From Narthecium ossifragum (taxonomy: Eukaryota; Streptophyta; Magnoliopsida; Dioscoreales; Nartheciaceae): a stretch of DNA of 64,000 bases. A model generated the notes under the pieces. That model was given only the letters and a program-made list of their open reading frames with translations, was not told the origin of the DNA and made no database searches. The stretch is taken from NCBI GenBank assembly GCA_963920575.1, contig OY986965.1:27631342-27695341 (forward strand), read 5' to 3'. This document shows positions 9,958 to 19,019 of the stretch, in pieces; the stretch's first letter is position 1; each line of letters starts with the position of its first letter. The position numbers and the translations under genes are program-made.

Positions 9958-12233
9958 GAATTTTTTGCCATACTGGACCCTTCATGTTCAGTTTTGGCGA
10001 AATAAGACCCCCCCTCAAGTTCTTTTGCAACAATGGACCCCTAACTATATAAATCCCAATTTTACCCTCGCATTTAATGACAAAAAGACAAAATAGCAAT
10101 GTTTATATTCTGATTTTGATTAAAAAAATACAAAAACATCCCATCACATTAATGTGATGGGATATGTCTTCTTCTCAAAATTTCTTCTTCCTGAATCATC
10201 TTCATCCCTCCCACCGGACATTGGCTCCTCCACCGCCTCCTCTTCTCTTCTTCCTCTCCACTGCCTCCTCTTCTCTTCTCCCTAACCACTCTTCTCATTT
10301 ATTCTTTCATCTCTCATCTCTTTCCATCGTCTCCACTTCTCTATTTTCGCCAAAATAGTTCACCGGAGAGATGAAAGAATAAGGGAGAAGAGTGGAGAGG
10401 GAGAAGAGAAGAGGAGGTAGTGGAGAGGGAGAAGAGAAGATGGCGGGAGGAGCCATGTTTTGATATTGTTTGGGTGGTATGCAACAAACATCGTACACAT
10501 TCATCAATATTGTACACGTACGTATCCTGAAGATACTCGTGAAAAGAAGTTGAGACACGCGTTTTTCACAAAATACACGTATCGTCATAAAAATATACAC
10601 GTATCGTCATAAAAAATACACGTGTAGCGCCAAAATGACTGTTTTTTACATTGCATCAAAATGTATACCATACAATACACACAAGATAGACGCAATATCA
10701 TGCAGCGGACGGAGCTGGTGTTGTACCGGGCACAGCTACATGACGTACGCGTGCATCGGGATGAATGAGTGCTCTATAAGTCTTCTTGTTGTGCCCAAGT
10801 ACCTTACACCTCGAACATCTCCGCATTGTTCTCGACTGTGTCTCGCCTTGAGACGACAACCTTCTATTCCTGGTGCGTATCTTGCGAGTGACAGCTTAAG
10901 GTTTTCCTTGTCGAGATACTCTCCAATATATGGCTCGGGGGCATTCAAAAAGTAGGTTGCTTGAGCTTCCGGAGTTTCGAAGTTGAGAACGTACTCATCT
11001 ACCTCGTCACAGTCAAACATCTCCGATGGCTCCTCGCAGTCGCTACCAGCTACCCAATCATTAACGGACTCCCACCGGAGGCCAAGGAGTAAGTTATAGA
11101 AACGTGTGTATAATTATACGATACGTGTGTATAAAATTCTACATACGTGTCTCAACTTCTTTTCACGTGTATTAATAGGCTACGCGCGTGTACAAAATTT
11201 ATGAACGTATGCGAGGTCTACGTGCTTTTCACGTGTATTACTAGCTCACACACGTAAAAGGATAAAAATATACACGTGTTCCGATTTATACGCGTGCATG
11301 AACGCGTGTGGATGCTAGTAATACACGCGAAAAGCACACAGATTTCATACACGTTCATAAATTTTGTACACGTGCGTAGCCTATTAATACTCTTGCAAAG
11401 AAGTTCAGACACGTATGTAGAATTTTATACACACACATCTTATAATTATACCCGCGTTTTTTATAACTTACCCCTCAGCCTCTGGTGGGAGTCCGTTCAT
11501 GACTGGGTAGCTGGTAGCGACTGCGAGGAGCCATCGGAGATGTTTGACTGTGACGAGGTAGATGAGTACGTTCTCAACTTCGAAACTCCGTGTATTTTTT
11601 TATGACGATACGTGTATTGTTTGAAAAACGCGTGTCTCAACTTCTTTTCACGAGTATCTTCAGGATACGTACGTGTACAATATTGATGAATGTGTACGAT
11701 GTTTGTTGCATACCACCCAAACAATATCAAGACATGGTTCCTCCCGCCATCTTCTCTTCTTCCTCTCCACTACCTCCTTTTCTCTTCTCCCTCTCCACTC
11801 TTCTCCCTTATTCTTTCATCTCTCCGGTGAACTATTTTGGCGAAAATAGAGAAGTGGAGACGATGGAAAGGGATGAGAGATGAAAGAATAAATGAGAAGA
11901 GTGGTTAGGGAGAAGAGAAGAGGAGGCAGTGGAGAGGAAGAAGAGAAGAGGAGGCGGTGGAGGAGCCAATGTCCGGCGGGAGGGATGAAGATGATTCAGG
12001 AAGAAGAAATTTTGAGAAGAAGACATATCCCATCACATTAAATGTGATGGGATGTTTTTGTATTTTTTTAATCAAAATCAGAATATAAACATTGCTATTT
12101 TATCTTTTTGTCATTAAATGCGAGGGTAAAATTGGGATTTATATAATTAGGGGTCCTCTGTTGCAAAAGAACTTGAGGGGGGGTCTTATTTCGCCAAAAC
12201 TGAACATGAAGGGTCCAGTATGGCAAAAAATTC
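9958..12233. mobile_element. Foldback-type MULE, 2,276 bp, nearly complete palindrome
   Basis: Both ends read inward GAATTTTTTGCCATACTGG and are flanked by a perfect 10-bp target duplication. The outer arms (9958 to about 10615, and about 11591 to 12233) are inverted copies over roughly 640 bp, including a CT-rich stretch and the CCCATCACATTAATGTGATG palindrome. Inner arms (10970 to about 11275, and about 11285 to 11590) are also inverted copies, centred near 11280. Only about 350 bp (10620-10969) is unpaired. The transposon has no transposase of its own and sits inside the intron of a MULE transposase gene. Superfamily is inferred from TSD length and long TIRs. Confidence 0.88.
10736..11020 (-). 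CDS. Unrecognised open frame (94 codons) in the unpaired segment
   Basis: The frame starts MFDCDEVDEYVLNF and ends ...HAYVM. Its first third lies in the inner palindrome arm and the rest in the unpaired 350 bp. Composition looks protein-like (balanced residues, no low complexity), which suggests a captured host-gene fragment. No family was recognised. The MFDC start also occurs at the MULE gene's upstream ATG, but this is probably chance. There is no evidence of expression. Confidence 0.3.
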   Translation of the reverse strand: MFDCDEVDEYVLNFETPEAQATYFLNAPEPYIGEYLDKENLKLSLARYAPGIEGCRLKARHSREQCGDVRGVRYLGTTRRLIEHSFIPMHAYVM

Positions 12234-12243
12234 CTAAACAGTA
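12234..12243. repeat. Target-site duplication, right copy (CTAAACAGTA)
   Basis: Identical to 9948-9957. The copies share further flank similarity because the intron itself contains short repeats here. Confidence 0.9.
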
Positions 12244-14052
12244 GCATTAAAAGACAATAGCATAAAAGAGATGGCGTTAAATTAATAGACATATGGTGTT
12301 AAACTAACTCACCTTCTGTTGATCAGTGATGAATGTCCACCTATTCTCTTGTACTGACCCAATGTCTGTCAACAACAACTCTAGAAACCATGTCCATGTC
12401 TCCCTATTTTCTATCTCCACCACTGCATAACAAATTGGATACATCTGGTCATTACCATCTCTCCCAACAGCTGCAAGGAGTTGATCACCCACTTCACCTT
12501 TGAGGTGGCATCCATCCAGTCCAATCAAAGGCCTACAACCATCTTTAAAGCCTTGCTTACATGCTTGGAAACAGATGTACACTCTCTCAAATACTGAATG
12601 ATCTCCATCAGGAGATCTACTGGTCTTAACTACTGTTGTTGTCCATGGATTGCTTCTTATCAGTTCATGGCAATAGTCTCTTATCCTCCCATACTGCTCT
12701 TTGTAACTTTCCTGTATTAGCTCCCTAGCTTTCTTCCTTACATTGAAAGCCTGACTTTTTGAAATGTCAATTGAATAGTCCTTCTTCACCTTTGCTATTA
12801 TTAGGTTGTGCTTAATATCAGGGTCTACCATGACATCAGCAAGGTACTTATAGGACAGCCATGTTGAATTCACCATAGGTTTTCTGTAGCTTCTGCTGCA
12901 TGTATGGTGGTCATTTAGTGTCTTGATCTGGAAGATTTCCTGATTCTGCATTTTGGATGCATAGATCCTCCATTTACAACCATCTCTACAAATGGCTGAG
13001 ACATTCTCCTTTGTGTTTTTGTTGAACTTGATGTTGAAACCTCTCCTGACAGCATACTCCCTCATATAGTTCTTGAAAACCTTTGGAGATGGGAATCTTG
13101 TCCCCATGACTGGCTTTATCTTTCCAGACAAGTCAGTGTCTTCGTTAAACAGTGGGTAAGAAGTGACCTCATCATCATCAGAGCCACAAAGACTGATGAG
13201 CTCATCACTTGGCAGATACTCACTATTATTGTCTTCAATGTCAGCTTCATTCATATACTCCTCATCCTCTATCGTAGCATTTTCCTTTCCCTTTCTACGA
13301 CCAACTCCCTTATCAGCATTCTCAGCTTCCCTAACATCAGCAGTAGCCTTTCCAGTTCTATGACCAGCTCCATCTTCCCCTCCAGCTCCCATTCCAGCTT
13401 CAGAGGCACCACCATTACCTTCATTAACAGCTTCATGATCATCCCCTCCATCTCCTATATTAATATCACCTCCTCCAAGATTGTGCCCACAGTTTGATTT
13501 CAGAAAAAGAGCATAGTCTACCTCATCCTCGGCATCCTCACTACTGCCCTCAACCTCTGGGTCATACTTGATTGCATTTGAGTCACTGCTATCAGAATCA
13601 ACTTGAAAAGCATCCCACTCACAGTCCCCACCACCCTTATCCTCATGTTGCAACTCCCTCTCAAGCTCTTTGTCAGAATGAATGACAGGTTCCTCTATAA
13701 CTGCATGCTCAGAATACACATGAACCTCACCAAACTGACTTGATTTTTTTCCAAAATCCAAAACATCATCATCAAACATCAGTGGCATAAGCCCTATGTG
13801 CATGGTTAACCCAGGAATGACATACCACAACCTCTCATATGTAGGGTGTCCCAGTTGCTTCATCATGTCCACAAACTCAAATAAGCTCAACTCATCAACA
13901 TCACAATTGGCAAATACATTCACAGCCCCTGTAACATATTTTGCCACAAAGTCACCAATAACTAACTGACCCGAATGATGGATGTGGACTTCAAATAGTT
14001 CTCCAGGAGGCTCTGGCTCTAATTTGCTTGGTTTGCTAGTGTTGGGGTCCAT

Positions 14053-14720
14053 CCTGGAGGCATTGCAGTCAAACATAAAGTATTAAGCACACTATCAACA
14101 TAAGATAATCACTAGTAGCTTGCTTTCATCAAAATCAATGCAAGGGTTAAAAATTGACCCATAACATAAGATAATCAAATAACTAACTAACAGCATAAGA
14201 TAATCAAACATAAAGTACTAAGCACATTAAGAACATAAGATAATCACTAATAGCTTGCTTTCATCAGAATCAATGCAAGGGTTAAAAATTGACCCATAAC
14301 ATAAGATAATCAAATAACTAACTAACATCATAAGATAATCACTGAGCTTGCTTTCATACAGTCCTTCAGTACCAATGCAATGATTAATAATTGACCCATA
14401 AGTAATCAAATAACATCACTAAGCTTGCTTTCATAAAAGCAAGGATTGTCCCCTCACTGGCCCCTCCATGTTACAAAATGTCCCTTGGTCTCTGGCCCTC
14501 CGTGCATAAGATAATCCCTATAAAAATTGTTCCCTGGCCCTTGGTCCCTCAATAAAAAAATCTCTCATTTCACAGTAACATTCAATCACGGAATCCACGA
14601 TTAAAAACCCAAAAACAATCAATAACAATCGATCGATCACGATTCAAAACAAGAAAAAAATGAACTCTTAGAAAACCGAGCTTATCCCTAAACGAATGTA
14701 ACCACGACCATTCACCTGGA
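14053..14720 (-). repeat. Probable 5'-UTR intron of the MULE gene, built of about 130-bp tandem repeats
   Basis: Two good copies (about 14077-14210 and 14211-14342) and one degraded copy (to about 14430) share TAAGATAATCA and GCTTGCTTTCATCA landmarks. On the minus strand, CCAG|GTGAATGG near 14717 could be a donor and CTCCAG|GATGGAC near 14054 an acceptor, making this a 5'-UTR intron. The splice proposal is inferred. Confidence 0.55.
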
Positions 14721-14825
14721 TTTGAGAGGCGATGATCTCGATCACCTCCTAGAACCCTTCACCATGGGGATTAGCCCTAGCAATCGACCCGCCGGACCCC
14801 AGAGGAAGGAAGAGGAGAGGTGTGT

Positions 14826-14855
<30 letters not shown>
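14826..14855 (+). repeat. Uninterrupted run of 30 G
   Basis: Thirty consecutive G on the plus strand in the presumed 5' leader of the MULE gene. Such runs can form quadruplexes and are prone to assembly error, so the true length is uncertain. Confidence 0.9.
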
Positions 14856-14856
<1 letters not shown>

Positions 14857-14940
14857 GGAGATGTGGCTGGTTGGGGCCCGTTGGGGGATAAACGAATAGG
14901 GTATGTAGGTTCGAATCCCAATAAACCCTAGCAACCAACC

Positions 14941-15820
14941 CGCGTGGGAACTTGGCTCACGAGACGAGAACTAACCCAGTTCGTGGTCTGGTCAGTCGAC
15001 TCGACCGGTCCGCCCCGGTTCGCTCGGGCCGTCGTTAGATCGACATACGGCAGGTAGACGGAGGCATTAATTAAAAATAATTTGAGAAACATAGATATTC
15101 AATGCTTATTTTTGAAAATACGGATATTATATGAAAATTTTTCAGAAAATCCATGTACCAAACGCATGCTTTTAACTTTTTTTCTTTATATAGCGATCCG
15201 AGACTTTCCTATCCGGCCCGCATGATCTCGCCTGCCAGCTGGACGTGGATACGTTGAATAAGGTATGTCACATGTCATCCGGATTTCTAGGTCAGAGATC
15301 GATTTTCTGATTCGACGGTAAGATCAGGCTCGATCAGCTGTCCACGTGGATGCTAGTGGCAGAGTACCGAATCTTTCTGTTGGATTTACTGCGAAGATGA
15401 TGTTAAACAAAAAAATTGCCTTCTTCGGAGAAAAATAAACCTTTCCGTTAGATTTAGTGCGAAGACGATGTGAAAACGAAAATAAATTTGAATTCTTTGG
15501 AGAAAAAAAAAAAACCACGTACACTGCCTCAATGATCATATAACTAGCACTCGCGGAAGTAAAATTATTATGTTTTTTTTTTACCATCTATGATAATTTT
15601 GATGCTCAAGGAAGTGGAATGAATATTTTTTTCTAAATTTTCTGTACATTTTTCCCCTCAATGGTGCTATAAAAAGAGCTTAAAAACTACATATGAAAAC
15701 ATTGGCCTTACTAGATGAAATGTCCCATCTTTATTGCATGCAATCTGTGGAAAAACGTGGGTCATATTTGCAGATACCATAATGATAATGTAGACAATAA
15801 AGTCCTTAATTAAATATTAA
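14941..15820. other. Intergenic, no gene seen
   Basis: Mixed-composition DNA. Two short related segments (about 15360-15415 and 15425-15490, sharing TTTCTGTTGGATTTACTGCG-type sequence) form a diverged direct repeat. The MULE's outer terminal repeat may lie in 14900-15060, but no partner was recognised. Confidence 0.4.
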
Positions 15821-16241
15821 GGTATTTGGTCAGAACCCTAAATCTAGCCTCCTCATTGTCCAAGACCCCATACTCCTCGTCAAAAACCTCAAACTCATTT
15901 TTTTTAGGTCAATAAGCCTAAAACACCTCAAAAAGATAATAATACCCTTATTGTATTTTATTTTTTATTCCAACCTTTTATCTCTCCTCTCCTCTCTCTC
16001 TCTCTCCTCTCCACGAGCGGGAGAATACTCAACTTCTCCGCCGGCCATCCAGCCCCTTCCCCCGACGACGCCGACGTTGTCCGATCGCCCTCCTCGTCGG
16101 AAGCGTCACTCGAGTTCCTCCCCTCTCTCAGATCCGATGCCGCCTCCACCTAAACCCACCACTCAACAAATTGACCCCCCCCCCCCACCCGCTAGCCAAA
16201 TTGATCAGATGAGCACTTGAGCCTGATTCTGAACAAATTGA

Positions 16242-16266
16242 CCCCCCCCCCCCCCCCCCCCCCCCC
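16242..16266 (+). repeat. Run of 25 C within a short duplication
   Basis: The unit AACAAATTGACCCC...CGCTAGCCAAATTG occurs twice (about 16166-16202 and 16230-16280); the second copy has a 25-base C run where the first has 11 C plus ACCC. Homopolymer slippage is the simplest explanation. Confidence 0.85.
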
Positions 16267-16439
16267 GCTAGCCAAATTGGACCAAATCAGACGAGCAGCT
16301 CTCCCTGAGATAGTTGGGTCTGAGTTTGTCCCACCATGAGCAAGCAGTCTAGTCCGCACAGATCGAATCTGATCCAACCCAACTTGATCCAGTCTAAATC
16401 CAGATTAGATCAATAAAGATGAAAATAAACAGAAAGATG

Positions 16440-17165
16440 AAAATGATCAATTAGATGAAAATGCATTTTTTATCTTTCATGCATATTCATCTTTTCAACT
16501 TCATTTTTATCTTTTAAACTTTATTTTTATCTTTTAAATCCATTTTTATCTTTTTAAATGCATTTTTATATTTTAAATGTATTTTCATCTTTTAAAATTC
16601 ATTTTCATCTTTTTAAATGCATTTTCATCTTTTTACATGAATTTTCATATTTTAAAATACATTTTCATCTTTCTTGCATTTTCATATTTTAAAATTCATT
16701 TTCATTTTTCCTGTGTTTTAATATTTTTCAATTCATTTCCATCTTTCTAAATTCATTTTCATCTTTTTAAATACATTTTCATCTTTTTAAATGCATTTTC
16801 ATCTTTTTAACTCCATTTTCATCATTCTAAATGTATTTTCATCCTTTTAACTTTGTTTTTATCTTTTTAACTCTATTGTCATATTCTTAAATGTATTTTT
16901 TTCATTTTTTGAATTCATTTCATATTTTTAAATGCATTTTCATCCTTTTCAATTCATTTTCATCTTTTTACATGCATTTTCATCCTTTTAACTCCATTTT
17001 CATCATTTTAACTTTATATTTTAACCCTATTTTCATCTTTTAAAATGTATTTTTTTTTCATTTTTTGAATTCATTGTTATCTTTTTTAAATGCATTTTTA
17101 TATTTTTAACTCTATTTTCATCTTTCTTGCATTTTTCATCTTTCATGTATTTTCATCGTTTTAAC
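16440..17165. repeat. Degenerate array of about 20-bp ATTTTCATCTTTTTAAATGC units
   Basis: More than thirty head-to-tail units, each reading roughly CATTTTCATCTTTTTAAATG with frequent substitutions and length changes. The same unit forms the array at 53735-54350. It is strongly strand-asymmetric (T-rich on plus). Not a CRISPR: there are no constant repeats with unique spacers. Confidence 0.85.
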
Positions 17166-17620
17166 TCTTCAAATTACAACTTAATTGTCTGAAAGTATCC
17201 CTCAAGAGTCTCTTCAGTCACCTCCAATTTTCTTCTGTAATTTTCTTTTATCTTTTTTTCCATATTTTCCCCTATTTTTTCTACCACTTTTTTCCTATTT
17301 TTCTACCACTTTTCCATATTTTTCCCGATTTCTCTCTCTCTTCTTCCTCTCTCCACCCCCAGCTCGGTCCGGCTCGCCCCAAGCCGACCACAAGCCGGGA
17401 CTTCATCGTCCCGACTCGCCATTGGCTCAAGTAGCTCGATCGCGAGCCGCCGTCGCCATTCGCCACTCTGGCCATCCCACACCTCGAAACCACCACCAAT
17501 CACCTCCCCTGACCCTCCAGCAACATCCATCGCCCTCCACACTGCCTCCATTGACGCCGATGCCTTAAACCCAAACCCACCGCCGACGAGATCCATTATT
17601 ACCGCCGCTACTCCGTCGCC

Positions 17621-18135
17621 TCGTGAGCTCCTGAAGCTTCCATAAGCCTCAGAAGGTCAACCCACCGCTTTCTCCTCCATTCCCGTCCTCAATCAAGGCT
17701 TGGATCACCGGATCCCAACTCCGATGACCATGCCATCCGCAACCACCACCGCGCATCCGCCGCCACGTGACCTCCTGACGCTTCCATAAGCCTCAGAAAA
17801 GGTCACCTCATCGCTTCCTCCTCCATCCCCGGCCTCGATGAAGGCTTGGATCGCCGGATCCCAACTCCGACGACCATGCCATCCGCAACCACCACCATGC
17901 CTCCGCCGCCTCGTGACCTCTCGACGCTTCTATAAGCCTCAGAAAGGTCACCTCATCGCTTCCTCCTTCATCCCCGGCCTCGATCAAGGCCTGTATCGCC
18001 TGATCCCAACTCCGGCGACCATGCCATCCGCAACCACCACCACCCCCCCCACCTCATGACCTCCTAAGGCTTATGGACCTCCTGACGCTTCCATAAGCCT
18101 CAGGAGGTCACCCTGCCGCTTCCATAAGTCTCAGG
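17621..18135. repeat. GC-rich minisatellite, about 145-bp unit, 3.5 copies
   Basis: Units begin with CTCCTGA-GCTTCCATAAGC and contain GGATC-CCGGATCCCAACTCC and CCATGCCATCCGCAACC. Copies start near 17621, 17770 and 17916, with a partial copy after 18060. Copy B of the element has a diverged, shorter version. Confidence 0.8.
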
Positions 18136-18400
18136 AGGTCACCCTACCGCTTCCTCCTCCTTCCCCAATGTCGATCAACCTTTTGATCTCCAGATCCCAA
18201 CTCCGACGACTCCACCGCGCCGTCCGCCGCCGCTGCGCTGCCACCACCATGCCAGTAAATACGATTACCAATCAAGGCCATTTTAGTCTTTTTCTTCATA
18301 CACCAATTAAATAAACCTATCAAATGGGGTTATAACCTTAAAAAAATATCATACGGGGTTTTTAGAAAAAATTTTCTCTAAACTGGGGTTATTATCAACT

Positions 18401-19019
18401 CTCTAATAAATAATTTGGTAGTCGTTTTCTTTTCTTTTTTTCTTTTTTCTTTTTTTCTCTTATCTTTTCGCTCTAACGTGGTTTTGAGACGTCGTTAGTG
18501 AGTGCTTTTGGAGAGCCCGTGGTATAAGTAACGGGAACCGACGTGTACTTAAGTTTGGATCCTAAAAAGGCCATCTCCTCCGTCGCCCCTTTTCCACTTC
18601 TTCCCAAGAACACCCCCCCACAAAGATCACAACCATAGAGAGGAGAGAGAGAGAGAATGGGGTTTTGCTGCGAAGGGTTTCCTCGTAGAAACCGTCGGCA
18701 ATCGCATTAATCTCTTCTTCTCTTCCGAAAACCTCCTTTGTATCAGCTATAGTTCCGATCTCTCTCCCCTGGAAATTCCGATCCTTGCCGTCTCCATTCG
18801 CCTCCAGATCAATATCTGGAGTTGGAAGATCGAAATTTCCAAACTTTTTACCATCCTGATCGGTTTCGCATGGTCCTGGGCATGATTCCGATTGACCCTC
18901 GAGAGATTTCGGTCTAAAACCCTTGAGTTCTTGGTCGCCGGGAAGTTCTGGTCCGTTTCCGGTGCTGGGTGTTAGAGAGATCGCTTGTTTTGTGTATTTG
19001 ATCGCAGGAATTAGTTGTC
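18401..19019 (+). promoter_or_regulatory. Promoter and 5' UTR of the nucleotidyltransferase gene
   Basis: A CT-rich tract (18425-18475) is followed by a GA-rich leader (AGAGAGGAGAGAGAGAGAG near 18640). A T-rich stretch ending TTTGATCGCAG just before GAATTAGTTGTC-ATG suggests an intron in the 5' UTR whose acceptor is near 19007. No clear TATA box was identified. Confidence 0.45.

Larger units (their letters stand above)
9784..12312 (-). other. Intron of the MULE gene, enlarged by a transposon
   Basis: Donor AAG|GTGAGT at 12312 and acceptor TGTAG|GGT at 9784 keep the DDE frame. Apart from the palindromic insertion (9958-12233) only about 250 bp of AT-rich intron remain, with short repeats of the 'AATAGCATTAAAAGACAATAG' kind that flank the insertion and supply its target site. 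Confidence 0.8.
7847..14052 (-). pseudogene. Mutator-like (MuDR/MULE) transposase gene with nested element in intron
   Basis: First exon 14052-12313 (start MDPNTSK; an in-frame ATG at 14076 lies upstream of a possible AG acceptor). It has a PB1-like N-terminal region (FEVHIHHSGQ), an acidic linker, a MuDR DNA-binding domain (about 13090-12880) and the first catalytic part: GLDGCHLKG and ITDQQK. The intron starts GTGAGT at 12312 and ends AG at 9784, rejoining frame as QQK-GLMLAMQ. Exon 2 (9783 to about 8737) carries the rest of the DDE domain with E in NNMSEAFN, a SWIM finger (CSCRK...CVHA) and a CCHC knuckle (CTNCWQWGHNRRSC). RG- and Q-rich 3' exons follow (8650-7847). One in-frame TAA at 9525-9523 replaces an expected Lys codon (FP-K-CDLL). 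Otherwise the frame is well kept, so inactivation looks recent. Confidence 0.85.
15821..18400. mobile_element. Non-autonomous repeat element, copy A
   Basis: Same internal order as the element at about 52500-55240: a CT-rich block, an array of ATTTTCATC-like units, a conserved block (TTCTTCTGTAATTTTCT, then CAAGCCG...CTTCATCGTCC), a proline/His-codon-rich GC block with GACCTCCTGA-GCTTCCATAAG repeats, and an end block (CATTTTAGTC, then CAAATGG-GTTATAACC). The ends GGTATTTGGTCAGAACCC (left) and, on the opposite strand of copy B, GTATTTGGCAAAAACC suggest diverged terminal inverted repeats, perhaps MULE-type. No intact gene. Frames across the GC block are compositional. Confidence 0.55.

Noticed and set aside
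10164..10358. Matching 64-codon frames in the two outer arms (also 11832-12026)
   Set aside because: They are the same CT-rich sequence read from inverted arms, Ser/Phe/Leu-rich, with no sign of coding constraint.
16440..17165. CRISPR-like regular repeats
   Set aside because: Units are degenerate and contiguous without unique spacers, in plant nuclear DNA.
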